64,000 bases of DNA, taken from the NCBI RefSeq assembly GCF_006540005.1, contig NZ_BJOC01000003.1:124001-188000 (forward strand), given 5' to 3'. The translations under genes and the position numbers were made by a program. The notes below the pieces were generated by a model that was given only the letters and a program-made list of their open reading frames with translations, was not told the DNA's origin and did not search any database. Source of the DNA: Halomonas halmophila. Lineage in GTDB: Bacteria; Pseudomonadota; Gammaproteobacteria; Pseudomonadales; Halomonadaceae. This document shows positions 18,442 to 28,673 of the stretch, in pieces (within the stretch, counting starts at the first letter, position 1; each line of letters begins with the position of its first letter).

Positions 18442-19953
18442 CTAGCCGCCCGGCACGTCCAGTGGTGCCTCCCTGGGCCGGAAGCGTCGCGACAGCGCAT
18501 CGACGCCGATGTTGAGCATGGCGGTCACCAGTAGCAGCAGGAAGGCGATGTCGAACATCAGGTACTGGAAGTTCTCGTCGATGTAGTAGCCCAGGGTGGC
18601 CACGCCCAGCATGCCGAGTATCGCGGTCTCGCGCAGGATGACCTCGGCGCGGTAGTAGAGCAGTGCCAGCAGGCTCGGGTAGACACGTGGCAGCAGCTCA
18701 TAGGCCAGGCGCCCCGAGGCCGGCAGCTGCGCCATGCCCGGCGTCAGGCTGTCGGCATGACGCGCCACCAGAAAGGCGATCAGGGCGCCGTTGTGCAGAG
18801 CCAGGGCCAGCCAGGCCGGCAGCATCGAGGGACCCAACAGCAGTAGAAAGATGAAGGCCAGCAGCAACTCCGGCGTGGAGCGCAGGAAGACCAGTACGCC
18901 GCTGCCCGCCAGACGCGTGGCGCGATTGCCGAAGTGGCGGCTGGCCAGTGGCCACATCACCAGCGCCACCAGCAGACTGCCCACCGTGCCCAGTAGTCCC
19001 AGCAACAGGGTGTTGCCGATGGCCGGGGCGAGGTCGGGAACTTCGGCCAGCCAGGCGAGCAGGCCGGCCCAGTCACCTTCGAGCAAGGGGCGCGGCCAGA
19101 TATCCTGGCTGATGAAGCGCCACAGCAGCCCTCCATTGATGGCCGGCCATGGGCCCAGCAGGAAGGCGCCGCCGATCAGCAGCACCGGCACCAGCCGACG
19201 CTGGCTCCACCAGGGCAGGCTGGCGATCAGCAGATAGAAGAGCCACAGCAGGGCGCCGGCCTCGTGGTAGCGCCCCTCGCGGAAGGCGGTCTCGAGCTGG
19301 AAACCGAGGGTCGGCAGACCGACGAAGCCCAGCAGCACGCTGGCGCGCAGGCCGCACTCGAAACGGTAGCGGGTGTAGGCGGCGATCCGCGGCCAGGCCA
19401 GGGGCAGCTCGCTGTAGACGAAGCGCACCAGCCGGCTGACACCGAGCGGCAGAGCGTCGGCCGGCGCGCGCGGCGTCTCTTCGAGAATTTCCGCATAGAC
19501 CTTGGCGAATATTCCGGCATAGGGGATGGCCAGGGCGGCCAGCGCGGTCAGCGCCGAGAGGCCGAACACCTGCAGGAACAGCAGTGCCCAGAAGAGCTCA
19601 TGAATGGCCCGCACGAAGGCGCAGCCGGCGCGTACCAGTCGCGAGCGGGCAAACAGCAAGGCCAGCGGGAAGCCCAGCACCACGCCCGCCAGGGTGCCCC
19701 ACAGCGCCACTGCGATGGTCAGTCCGAGGGCATGCAAGGGCGTCTCCACCGCACCCCAGGCGGGCCAGGCCAACCCCTGGGCCAGGCGGGCGATTTCCGC
19801 CCAGGGGTCTCGGGTCACCACCGCCAGGTCTGCCAGAGGCAGCAGGAGTAGCGCCAGGGCGACCAGTGTCAGAGTGTGGCGGGCCAGACGCGGCCCCAGG
19901 GCATCACCGCCGAACCACCGTGGGCGCTGGGGCAACGCAGCGCTCAGGCTCAA
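18442..19953 (-). CDS. PhnE-like ABC permease, two permease domains in one chain
   Basis: A 503-aa inner-membrane protein holding two phosphonate-type permease halves, about residues 75-240 and 295-490. Each half has an EAA-like loop (PADALPLGVSRLVRFVYSEL in the first, LAYELLPRVYPSLLALLYYR in the second). Most PhnE proteins are about 270 aa, so this is a tandem fusion. It works with the adjacent ATPase and periplasmic binding protein. The start overlaps the ATPase stop (ATGA). The substrate could be phosphonate or another oxyanion; similar gene sets are annotated as putative selenate importers. Confidence 0.8.
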   Translation of the reverse strand: MSLSAALPQRPRWFGGDALGPRLARHTLTLVALALLLLPLADLAVVTRDPWAEIARLAQGLAWPAWGAVETPLHALGLTIAVALWGTLAGVVLGFPLALLFARSRLVRAGCAFVRAIHELFWALLFLQVFGLSALTALAALAIPYAGIFAKVYAEILEETPRAPADALPLGVSRLVRFVYSELPLAWPRIAAYTRYRFECGLRASVLLGFVGLPTLGFQLETAFREGRYHEAGALLWLFYLLIASLPWWSQRRLVPVLLIGGAFLLGPWPAINGGLLWRFISQDIWPRPLLEGDWAGLLAWLAEVPDLAPAIGNTLLLGLLGTVGSLLVALVMWPLASRHFGNRATRLAGSGVLVFLRSTPELLLAFIFLLLLGPSMLPAWLALALHNGALIAFLVARHADSLTPGMAQLPASGRLAYELLPRVYPSLLALLYYRAEVILRETAILGMLGVATLGYYIDENFQYLMFDIAFLLLLVTAMLNIGVDALSRRFRPREAPLDVPGG

Positions 19954-20699
19954 GCCTGCCCCCGGTAACAGGGCATGGAAGGCATCGGCGATGGTCGAGC
20001 CGAATCCTCGACGTCAGACGGGGGCCGGGCTTCGGGGTAGAGGGCATCCAGGTCCGCGAGGCCCAGCTCGGCAGCGGGCGCATCCAGCACCAGCTGCCCA
20101 TCCCGCAGGCCCAGTACGCGGTCGAAGTGCGACAGCGCCAGTTCGCGCTGATGCAGGGCAATCACGCAGGTGTCGTGAGTGTCGTCGATCAGTGCGAGCA
20201 GGCGCAGTGCCTGATGCGGGTCGACGCTGGCCACTGGCTCATCGCCGAGGAAGACGGGGCGCTGCTGATAGAGGGCGCGCCCGATGGCGGTGCGCTGTCG
20301 CTGGCCCCCGGAGAGCCGGGCCACGGGGCGTCGCATCAGGTCCTGGATACCCAGTCGGGCACACAGCTCGCCTACCTCCTGCCAGGGGCGGCGCAACGGC
20401 CGCACCAGGTTCCACAGGTTGGCCACGGCCGAGTGCTCGGTGAGCCGACCCATGTAGATATTGTGATAGACGGCCAGACCCAGCACCAGGCCATGATGCT
20501 GCGGGCACCAGGCGACCTCGTCGTCCAGCCGCGCACGCAGGCCGGCCAGCAGCGTCGACTTGCCGGCGCCGCTGGGGCCGAGCAGGGCCACGCGCTCGCC
20601 GCGCTGGAGACTCAGGCTCAGGCGCGGCAGCACCACCTGGTCGCCGTGACCCAGGTCGACGGCGTCGAGGGTCAGCCATGGTGCGGCGGCGGAGGACAT
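19950..20699 (-). CDS. PhnC-like ABC transporter ATPase
   Basis: A 249-aa ABC ATPase with Walker A GPSGAGKSTLL (about 40-50), signature LSGGQRQRTAIGRAL and Walker B RPVFLGDEPVASVD. The usual hydrophobic Walker B strand is short (VFLGDEP), with Gly before the Asp. It powers the fused permease encoded directly downstream. The start at 20699 was chosen over longer open frames because ATG follows the binding-protein stop almost directly and a GGAGG-like sequence lies inside that gene's end. The acidic C-terminal tail (about 230-249) is extra to the family. Confidence 0.82.
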   Translation of the reverse strand: MSSAAAPWLTLDAVDLGHGDQVVLPRLSLSLQRGERVALLGPSGAGKSTLLAGLRARLDDEVAWCPQHHGLVLGLAVYHNIYMGRLTEHSAVANLWNLVRPLRRPWQEVGELCARLGIQDLMRRPVARLSGGQRQRTAIGRALYQQRPVFLGDEPVASVDPHQALRLLALIDDTHDTCVIALHQRELALSHFDRVLGLRDGQLVLDAPAAELGLADLDALYPEARPPSDVEDSARPSPMPSMPCYRGQA

Positions 20700-20700
20700 A

Positions 20701-21558
20701 TCAGCGCAGCAGACCCAGGGACTCCGCCACTTCCTCGATGGGGGCGTACATGCTGTTATCCGCGGGAATGAAGGCCGAGCGCGGGAAGCTTTCCAGCAGA
20801 GCCGGATCATCCATCTCCAGCAGGGCCTGCTGGACCCGCTCGCTGAAGCCATCGCCATAGCGCTCATCGGCATCGCCGCGGATCGTCCACTGGTAGTCCG
20901 GGTAGCTGGGCGTCGACCAGATCACCTCGACCGTGTCGGTATCCACGCGACCATCCTCGACGGCCGCTTCCCATACCGAGTAGTTCACGGCGCCCAGCTC
21001 ATAGGTCCCGGATTCCACCAGGGCGATGGTGCGCGAGTGATCACCGGAGAAACCGACACGGGAGAAGACGTCCTCGGGGGCCTCGTCGAAACGCTGACGC
21101 AGGAAGTGCTCCGGCATCAGTCGCCCGGACGTGGAGGTCTTGGCGCCGAAGGTGAAACTCTTGTCGGCGATCGCTTCCGGAAGCTCATCGGCGGGCTCGA
21201 GATCGGTGGAACGGTGCGCGATGAAGTAGCTCTGGAACTCGGCATCCTCCTGACCCTGGGCCAGTGCTCGGGAATCCGGCACCAGGCGGCGCGCCTGAAC
21301 ACCGGAGAGGCCGCCGAACCAGGCCAGCTGCACCTGATCGTTGCGGAAGGCCGTGACCGCGGCTCCGTAGGACTTGACCGGCACATACTCCACCTCGACA
21401 TCGAGCCGGTCCTCGAGATAGTTCGCGACCTTCGAGAAACGCTCGATCAGCCGCGATTGATCCTCATCGGGAATAGCGGTGAAGCGGAAAGTCTCCTCGG
21501 CCTGAGCCCCCTGGGCCAGCACGGCCAGAGTCACGGCGGTCATGGCAATCCAGCGCAT
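20701..21558 (-). CDS. PhnD-like periplasmic substrate-binding protein (putative phosphonate/selenate ABC importer)
   Basis: A 285-aa exported protein; the signal peptide is residues 1-20 (cleavage after AQGAQA). The mature part is a PhnD-type binding protein: IPDEDQSRLIERFSKVANYL at the start, then QLAWFGGLSGVQA and FGAKTSTSGRLMPE. It is first in the three-gene importer operon, with GGAGACCGTCG before the ATG. The ligand is uncertain: PhnD proteins bind phosphonates or phosphite, and related halophile/pseudomonad proteins are labelled selenate-binding. No phosphonate-cleaving genes are nearby, which argues against a dedicated phosphonate route. Confidence 0.8.
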   Translation of the reverse strand: MRWIAMTAVTLAVLAQGAQAEETFRFTAIPDEDQSRLIERFSKVANYLEDRLDVEVEYVPVKSYGAAVTAFRNDQVQLAWFGGLSGVQARRLVPDSRALAQGQEDAEFQSYFIAHRSTDLEPADELPEAIADKSFTFGAKTSTSGRLMPEHFLRQRFDEAPEDVFSRVGFSGDHSRTIALVESGTYELGAVNYSVWEAAVEDGRVDTDTVEVIWSTPSYPDYQWTIRGDADERYGDGFSERVQQALLEMDDPALLESFPRSAFIPADNSMYAPIEEVAESLGLLR

Positions 21559-21689
21559 CGACGGTCTCCTTGTACATGGGAAGAGCCTATTGTTGTGGCT
21601 GGCAGGAGTATTGGCAAGCAGGTGTGGCGTCCTCTGGCGCGAGGGCCCTGAGAGACAGCAGCCTGCCTGCTTTCAGACGCCGGTCAGAG

Positions 21690-22556
21690 TCACTCCGGGT
21701 TGCGCGAGACCGGATAACGCGTTTCCTTGAGGCTGTCCTTGATCTTCTTGAGGTGGGGCAGGAAGTCTTCGCCGCGTCTCAGGGTGACGCCGGTGGCCAG
21801 GACGTCGATCAGCGCCAGCTGGATCATGCGCGAGGTCATCGGCATGTAGTGGTCGGTGTCTTCCGGCGCGCTGACGGCGAGTATCTCGGTGCATTCGTCG
21901 GCCAGGGGCGAGACCGGGTCGGTTATGCCGAGTACCACGGCGCCGTTGTTGCGGGCCTGGCTGGCGATGTCGACCAACTCGCGGGTGCGCCCGGTGTAGG
22001 AGAGTACCACCACCACGTCGCCGGTGTGGCAGGCTGCGGCCACCATGCGTTGCATCAGCACATCGATGTAGGCCGAGACCGGAATATTGAAGCGAAAGAA
22101 CTTGTGCTGGGCATCCTGAGCAACGGCGCCCGAGGCGCCCAGGCCGAAGAAATGCAGCTGCTTGGCCTGGGTGAGATAGTCGACGGCGCGATCCACTCGT
22201 GCGGGGTCGGTCTCGCGGCGTGCCAGGTCGAGGGCGGCGATGGTGGCGCCGAAGATCTTGCTGGTGTAACCCTCAGCCGAATCACCGGGTTCGACGGCCT
22301 GACTGACATAGGGGGTGCCGCCGGCCAGGCTCTGGGCCAGCTTGATCTTGAAGTCCGGGTAGCCCTTGGCGTCGAAACTGCGGCAGAAGCGGTTTACCGT
22401 GGGCTCGCTGACCGAGGCGGAATGCGCCAGACTGGCGATGCTCATGCTGGTCGCGGCACTGGGGTCGGCGAGGATGACATCCGCTACCTTGCGTTCGGAA
22501 CGGTTGAGTTCGTCGAGGCGCTGGCGGATGCGGTCCAGCAGATCGTGACTGACCAT
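21690..22556 (-). CDS. hexR: HexR, MurR/RpiR-family regulator of central sugar metabolism
   Basis: A 288-aa repressor with an N-terminal helix-turn-helix ([20 protein letters not shown], about 36-57) and a C-terminal SIS sugar-phosphate-binding domain ([18 protein letters not shown], then [15 protein letters not shown]). HexR binds 2-keto-3-deoxy-6-phosphogluconate and then releases promoters of zwf, edd, glk and related genes. It is divergent from zwf, the classic arrangement. The start at 22556 was chosen because AGGGAGA lies upstream; an ATG ten codons earlier is less favoured. Confidence 0.93.
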   Translation of the reverse strand: MVSHDLLDRIRQRLDELNRSERKVADVILADPSAATSMSIASLAHSASVSEPTVNRFCRSFDAKGYPDFKIKLAQSLAGGTPYVSQAVEPGDSAEGYTSKIFGATIAALDLARRETDPARVDRAVDYLTQAKQLHFFGLGASGAVAQDAQHKFFRFNIPVSAYIDVLMQRMVAAACHTGDVVVVLSYTGRTRELVDIASQARNNGAVVLGITDPVSPLADECTEILAVSAPEDTDHYMPMTSRMIQLALIDVLATGVTLRRGEDFLPHLKKIKDSLKETRYPVSRNPE

Positions 22557-22762
22557 GGGCGGGGGCTCTCCCTGATGGCGGGCCAAGGTGGTAATTTAAC
22601 GACGTAAAACTCGCTATCCTAGCGCGAGATCCCTGAAGGACGCCAGAGCCCGCCATGAGCGACTCGGGTCACTTTACCTTTAGTAGTAATCTTACAGAAA
22701 TTTTTGGATGCTGGTGCGGCTTTGCGCTAGTATTTTGTAAAGTTAACCAGATAGGGGCGGAC
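22557..22762. promoter_or_regulatory. Divergent hexR-zwf control region
   Basis: This 206-bp spacer carries both promoters. AT-rich segments GTAATTTAAC (22591-22600), GTAATCTTAC (22686-22695) and TTTTGTAAAGTTAAC near 22733-22747 resemble half or degenerate HexR operators (family consensus about TGTAATTAAATTACA), but none is a full match. The position makes HexR control very likely even though the exact operator is unclear. Confidence 0.5.
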
Positions 22763-24274
<1,512 letters not shown>

Positions 24275-24275
24275 C

Positions 24276-24950
24276 ATGACCCAAGAGATATCGCCCCGGG
24301 ACCGCCTGTCCCTTCAGCTCGCCGAAGCCGTCGCGGAGGCATTGAGAGTCGACCTGGCCAGCCGCGAGCGGGTGCTGCTGGTGGTCTCAGGTGGCTCCAC
24401 GCCGGTGCCGTTTCTGCGCGCTCTCGCCGAGACGCCGCTGCCCTGGTCGCGCGTCGATGTCACCCTGGCCGATGAGCGCTGGGTGGCCGAGTCCGATGAC
24501 GACAGCAATGCCCGCCTGATTCGCGAACACCTGCTGCGCAGCCAGGCCCGTCAGGCCAATTTCGTGGCCCTGACCAACGCGGCCGACACGCCCGAGGAGG
24601 GGGAAGCCGAGGTCGCGGGTCGCGTCGCCGCCCTGGCCTGGCCGGCCAGTGCCGTGGTGCTGGGCATGGGCGGCGATGGCCATACCGCCTCGCTGTTTCC
24701 GGACAGCCGCGAGCTGGAGCTGGCCCTGTCGACCGCGGAGCCCGTGGTGGCGGTGAGCACGCCCAGCCAGCCGCAGGCGCGCATCAGCCTGAGTGCCGAC
24801 CGCCTGCACCAGTCGTCCCGACACTTCCTGCATATCACTGGCGATGCCAAGCGCGATGTGCTCGGCAAGGCAATGACCGGCGATGATATGCGCGCCTTGC
24901 CGATTCGTGCCTTCCTGGCGGCCCCCCTGGGTATCTATTGGGCACCCTGA
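24276..24950 (+). CDS. pgl: 6-phosphogluconolactonase
   Basis: A 224-aa hydrolase of the glucosamine-6-phosphate isomerase/6-phosphogluconolactonase (DevB) family, opening 6-phosphogluconolactone to 6-phosphogluconate. Motifs: LVVSGGSTPVPFLRAL (phosphate loop), VTLADERWVAESDDDSN and LGMGGDGHTASLFP. It lies between zwf and eda with almost no gap to zwf and 30 bp to eda, so the three are co-transcribed. Confidence 0.94.
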   Translation: MTQEISPRDRLSLQLAEAVAEALRVDLASRERVLLVVSGGSTPVPFLRALAETPLPWSRVDVTLADERWVAESDDDSNARLIREHLLRSQARQANFVALTNAADTPEEGEAEVAGRVAALAWPASAVVLGMGGDGHTASLFPDSRELELALSTAEPVVAVSTPSQPQARISLSADRLHQSSRHFLHITGDAKRDVLGKAMTGDDMRALPIRAFLAAPLGIYWAP

Positions 24951-24980
24951 ACGCTACCGGCCTGTATTTCGGAGAACCAC

Positions 24981-25643
24981 ATGACCATCGATAAGCAATT
25001 GCCTTCCACGCGCACCACCGAGCTCGACAGCATCTGCCTCAAGGCGGAGGTCATTCCGGTGCTGGCCATTCAGCGCGTGGAAGACGCCGTGCCCCTGGCC
25101 CGGGCGCTGGTGGAAGGCGGCATCAGTGTGCTGGAAGTGACGCTGCGCACCGAGTGTGCCCTGGAAGCCACCCGGCGCATCAAGGAAGCCCTGCCGCAGG
25201 CCAGTGTGGGCATCGGCACGGTGCTGACCACCGCCCAGTATCGCCAGGCCGAGCAGGTCGGCGCCGACTTCGTGGTCACGCCGGGTACCACCGAGGCCCT
25301 GTATCGCCACGGTGTCAGCAGCCCGGTGCCGATGCTGCCGGGGGTGGCCACCGTCTCCGAGGTGATGGTCGGCTGGCAGTTCGGCTACCGTCGCTTCAAG
25401 TTCTTCCCGGCCGAGGCCAGTGGTGGCGCCAAGGCCCTCAAGGCCTTTGCCGGGCCGCTGCCGGAGGCTCGCTTCTGTCCGACCGGCGGCATCGGTCTGG
25501 ATAACGCCGAGGACTATCTGGCACTCAAGAACGTGATGTGTGTCGGCGGCTCCTGGCTGACACCGGATTCGCTGGTCGAGGCGGAAGACTGGGATGCCAT
25601 TCGCCGTCTGGCCCGGGAAGCGGCGGATCGTTTTCATCACTGA
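24981..25643 (+). CDS. eda: KDPG aldolase (2-dehydro-3-deoxy-phosphogluconate aldolase)
   Basis: A 220-aa class I aldolase that splits KDPG into pyruvate and glyceraldehyde-3-phosphate. Visible motifs: VIPVLAIQRVEDAVPLA, ISVLEVTLRT with the catalytic Glu, GIGTVLTTAQY, VVTPGTT, and FKFFPAEASGG with the Schiff-base Lys. FCPTGGIG follows. Preceded by CGGAGAACCAC before the ATG. It is the last gene of the zwf operon and is followed by a bidirectional terminator shared with the converging kinase gene. Confidence 0.95.
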   Translation: MTIDKQLPSTRTTELDSICLKAEVIPVLAIQRVEDAVPLARALVEGGISVLEVTLRTECALEATRRIKEALPQASVGIGTVLTTAQYRQAEQVGADFVVTPGTTEALYRHGVSSPVPMLPGVATVSEVMVGWQFGYRRFKFFPAEASGGAKALKAFAGPLPEARFCPTGGIGLDNAEDYLALKNVMCVGGSWLTPDSLVEAEDWDAIRRLAREAADRFHH

Positions 25644-25747
25644 ATGAGGGGGGCGGCGCGCTGTCTGAACCCGATACGTCAGGCAGAGGCGCCGCCACCA
25701 GAGCCTCCCGACAGGTTCTCTCTCGACAGCCTAGCTGTCGCTTTCTC

Positions 25748-25772
25748 GCCGGCCCTCTGGGCCGGCTTTTTT
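25748..25772 (+). terminator. Intrinsic terminator after eda
   Basis: GCCGGCCC and GGGCCGGC form a perfect 8-bp stem around a TCT loop, followed by TTTTTT. It lies 104 bp past eda and about 50 bp before the 3' end of the converging pfkB gene; the hairpin could help stop both transcripts. Confidence 0.92.
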
Positions 25773-25823
25773 CGCTATATCCTCTGTGCCGCAGGCACCG
25801 GGCGAGCTGGCGCTCTCCGGGTA

Positions 25824-26768
25824 TCAGTCGAGATCAGCGCGGGTCGGCAGGGCGGCATAGGCGCCGGGGCGCGTGACCGCATGGGCACCGCAACGGCAGG
25901 CGAAGGCCAGGGCATCCTCGAGCAGGGCGGTGTCGCGGAACCAGTCGTCATGGTAGCGCTCGGCGAGGCGCGTCAGCAGGCCGCCGATGAAGGCATCGCC
26001 GCCGGCGGTGGTGTCGACGGCCTTGACCGCGGGCGGCGCCAGGCGTGTTTCATGGTCGCGCTGCTTCAGCCTGACCTCGCCGGGCCCATGGGTGATGACG
26101 ATGGCCCTGGCGCCGGCGGCCAGGCGCTCGGCCACCCAGTCGTCTTCCGGGTGGTCGGCACGCAGGTAGGTCAGCTCGTCGTCGGCCAGCTTGATCAGGT
26201 CGGCGTTATCGAGGAGCTGGGTGACCAGGCTGATATCGGCCTGGCCGGCGGCCCAGAGGTTATGGCGCAGATTGGCGTCGACGCTGACCAGGTAGCCGGC
26301 TCGCCTGGCCATCTCGGCCATGGCCAGCGTCGTCTCGGCGATGGCGGGCTCGGTCAGGCTGTTGCTGCACAGGTGCAGCAGGCCCGGTTCACTGAAGGTG
26401 CCGGCGGGGACATGCTCGATACGGTACAGCAGGTCGGCGGCCGGCGGCCGGTAGAAGTCGAAGGTGCGCTCGCCCTCGGCATCCCGCGAGACGAAGGCCA
26501 GCGCGGTGCGAGCTTCGCGGGTGCGGCTGACGCCCGAGACGTTGACGCCGTGTGCCGTCAGTTCGGCGGCCAGGAAGTCGCCGAAATAATCCTCGCCGAG
26601 CATGCCGAGGAACCGGCTGGGCAGTCCCAGCCTGGTACAGGCCACGGCCACGTTGGCCGGCGCACCGCCGGCGTAGGGCGTGAAGGTCTCCGGGCCTTGC
26701 CGGTTGTCTCCCAGGCGGCTCGACAGCATGTCGACCAGGGCTTCGCCGAAGGCAATCAGGTGGTTCAT
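25824..26768 (-). CDS. PfkB-family carbohydrate kinase (fructokinase-like)
   Basis: A 314-aa sugar kinase of the ribokinase/PfkB family. N-terminal IAFGEALVDML and GGAPANVAVACTRLG form signature 1; the C-terminal DTTAGGDAFIGGLL is a variant of the usual DTxGAGD with Ala-Gly swapped, keeping the catalytic Asp. Fructose or another hexose is the likely substrate given the surrounding Entner-Doudoroff genes, but 2-keto-3-deoxygluconate is also possible. It is the last gene of the edd operon, 51 bp after the aldo/keto reductase. Confidence 0.82.
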   Translation of the reverse strand: MNHLIAFGEALVDMLSSRLGDNRQGPETFTPYAGGAPANVAVACTRLGLPSRFLGMLGEDYFGDFLAAELTAHGVNVSGVSRTREARTALAFVSRDAEGERTFDFYRPPAADLLYRIEHVPAGTFSEPGLLHLCSNSLTEPAIAETTLAMAEMARRAGYLVSVDANLRHNLWAAGQADISLVTQLLDNADLIKLADDELTYLRADHPEDDWVAERLAAGARAIVITHGPGEVRLKQRDHETRLAPPAVKAVDTTAGGDAFIGGLLTRLAERYHDDWFRDTALLEDALAFACRCGAHAVTRPGAYAALPTRADLD

Positions 26769-26819
26769 GACATATTCCCCAGAGTTGGTGTTGTTGGCCG
26801 GGGCGCATGACGCCTCGGG

Positions 26820-27698
26820 TCAGGCGACCTCGTGGCCGCGCGCTGTCTCGAGCAGGTGATACCAGGTGGCGCGGTCCAGGTCATGGCGGGCATCGTCGAG
26901 CAGCTGGGTGATGCGTGAGGCCGTCAGGCTGCCGATGACCGGCAAGGGGCGCCCGGGCAGGGCACGCAGCCAGGCCAGGGCGAGCCCGGCAGCAGAGAGC
27001 CCCCGATCGGCCGCCAGGCTTTCCAGCCGCTCGCCCAGGGCGCCCGAGAGACATGCGCCACCCCCGAGTGGTGACCAGGCCATGGGCTGTTGGCCATCGC
27101 CGATGACGGCGTCGTAGAGCCCGTCGAACAGCGGTGTGGAGTGTGCCAGCGACAGCTGCAGCTGATGGGCCTGCAGCGGGTGGCGCATGGCCGCGGCCAG
27201 GCGTCGCCAGGCCTCCGGCAGGAAGTTGGACACGCCCGCCGCGCCGATCTTGCCGGCCTCGATGGCGTCATCCAGGGCCCGGCCGGTGGCCTCGGCCGAC
27301 ATCAAGGGGTCGGGGCGGTGCAGCAGGAAGTGCTCGACGTGCTCGACCCCGAGCCGCTCGAGTGCGGCATCGATGGCGGCGCTGACATGGGCATGGGAGC
27401 TGTTGTAATGCTTGACCCCGAAGGCTGACGTGTCGCGGTCCGGCGTGACGATGCCGGTCTTGGTGATCAGGCCGAGGCGTCCGGCGAGGCCGGGGCGCAG
27501 GCGCAGCGCCTCGCCGAACAGGGCCTCGCAGTGTCGGTTGCCGTAGATGTCGGCGTGGTCGAACCACACCAGGCCCTGATCCAGCCTGGCCTCGATCCAG
27601 TCGGCCAGGGCGGCGGGGCGTTGCAGATCCGGGGCCTCGCCCAGGTTCATCATGCCCAGGGCAAAGGGGGCGTCGAACGCCGGTGTCGTGTGCATCAT
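26820..27698 (-). CDS. Aldo/keto reductase family oxidoreductase
   Basis: A 292-aa NADPH-dependent aldo/keto reductase resembling E. coli YdhF. Catalytic tetrad elements are visible: FDHADIYG (Asp and Tyr), a Lys in LITKTGIV, and HFLLHRPDPLMS (His). The later parts GAAGVSNF and AWSPLGGGACLSG are family-typical. Start at 27698 overlaps the yeaD stop codon. The substrate is unknown; its position in a sugar-phosphate operon suggests a sugar-derived aldehyde or ketone. Confidence 0.8.
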   Translation of the reverse strand: MMHTTPAFDAPFALGMMNLGEAPDLQRPAALADWIEARLDQGLVWFDHADIYGNRHCEALFGEALRLRPGLAGRLGLITKTGIVTPDRDTSAFGVKHYNSSHAHVSAAIDAALERLGVEHVEHFLLHRPDPLMSAEATGRALDDAIEAGKIGAAGVSNFLPEAWRRLAAAMRHPLQAHQLQLSLAHSTPLFDGLYDAVIGDGQQPMAWSPLGGGACLSGALGERLESLAADRGLSAAGLALAWLRALPGRPLPVIGSLTASRITQLLDDARHDLDRATWYHLLETARGHEVA

Positions 27699-28657
27699 CA
27701 GGTATCCCGTGAAAGGGTGGTGCCCAGCAGGTGCTGGGCGCCGGGGACCAGCCAGACCGGGTCGAGACGGGTATTGGCCGACTCGACACACAGGAAGCGT
27801 CGCGCATCGGCCGGGGCAGTGTCCTCGGGCGGCGCCTCGCCGGGGTTCCAGACCACTACCGAGTCGCTGTTTTGACGAGCAATGCGTAGCCGTCGTTGCT
27901 CATCGTCGAGCACGACCTCGGCATTGCTGTGGTAGATGCGGTCGATGCGGCCGCGCACGCCGAGCTCGCCCTGCTGCTCGCAGTCGGCGAAGTCCTTGAG
28001 CTTGTCGAGGTAGCGGGCTCCCGCCAGGCCCTCGACACGGCAGGCATGGGCATCCGCCACCGCCAGGTAGCTGTGCAGGGCGCCGGTGATCTTCACCGGA
28101 GTCTCGCCAAGGTGCTCGGTGATCAGTTCGACATGCAGCCGATGGGCATTGGCCTGGACCACGGCACGCGGTACCAGCTGGCTGTGCAGCCGCTCGAGCG
28201 GACTGAGGTGAAGCTCGACGCCGTCTTCATGCTCATCGACGGCTTCCAGGCGCCAGTTCGCCTTGCGTGCGGGGCCATGCATGGGCCCGGAACGATCCGA
28301 GGACTCGTCGGCGGTATGTTCATCGGCGAACCAGGGCCAGCATAGCGGGATGCCGCCGCGGATGGCCCCGGGCAGCGCCTGTGGCGTCGGTGTCACCCAC
28401 AGCCAGCCACCCGGTACCAGCGTCTCGCCGGGCGAAGCAGCAGAGCCCTCGGCCGGCGCGTTGTCGGGCGCCGGAGAAGAGCCTTCGGCTGGCGCGTGGT
28501 CGGACGCCGGAGCATAGTGCAAGACCTGGGCGCCCTGCAGTGAAACGGCGAGTTCACCCCAGGACTCGTTGGCTAGCCAGACGTCGCGTCCGGCCCACTC
28601 GGCGTGGCGTTGTCCCTGGGTATTGTCCAGCAGGATGCGCAGCGTTTCGGGAATCAT
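27698..28657 (-). CDS. D-hexose-6-phosphate mutarotase (YeaD-like aldose 1-epimerase)
   Basis: A 319-aa beta-sandwich protein of the YeaD type that equilibrates alpha and beta anomers of glucose-6-phosphate, feeding Zwf. Motifs: PGAIRGGIPLCWPWF, GALHSYLAV, VVVWNPGE and FLCVESAN. Odd feature: residues about 49-78 hold a low-complexity insert with two near-copies of APAEGSS/APAEGSA that the family usually lacks; it sits in what should be a surface loop. It is 16 bp downstream of glk and overlaps the next gene. Confidence 0.85.
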   Translation of the reverse strand: MIPETLRILLDNTQGQRHAEWAGRDVWLANESWGELAVSLQGAQVLHYAPASDHAPAEGSSPAPDNAPAEGSAASPGETLVPGGWLWVTPTPQALPGAIRGGIPLCWPWFADEHTADESSDRSGPMHGPARKANWRLEAVDEHEDGVELHLSPLERLHSQLVPRAVVQANAHRLHVELITEHLGETPVKITGALHSYLAVADAHACRVEGLAGARYLDKLKDFADCEQQGELGVRGRIDRIYHSNAEVVLDDEQRRLRIARQNSDSVVVWNPGEAPPEDTAPADARRFLCVESANTRLDPVWLVPGAQHLLGTTLSRDT

Positions 28658-28673
28658 TCGGTCTCCTCGCCGG

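Noticed and set aside
22557-22762. A defined HexR operator in the hexR-zwf spacer
   Set aside because: Only partial matches to the palindrome were found, so no exact site is claimed; only the region is annotated.
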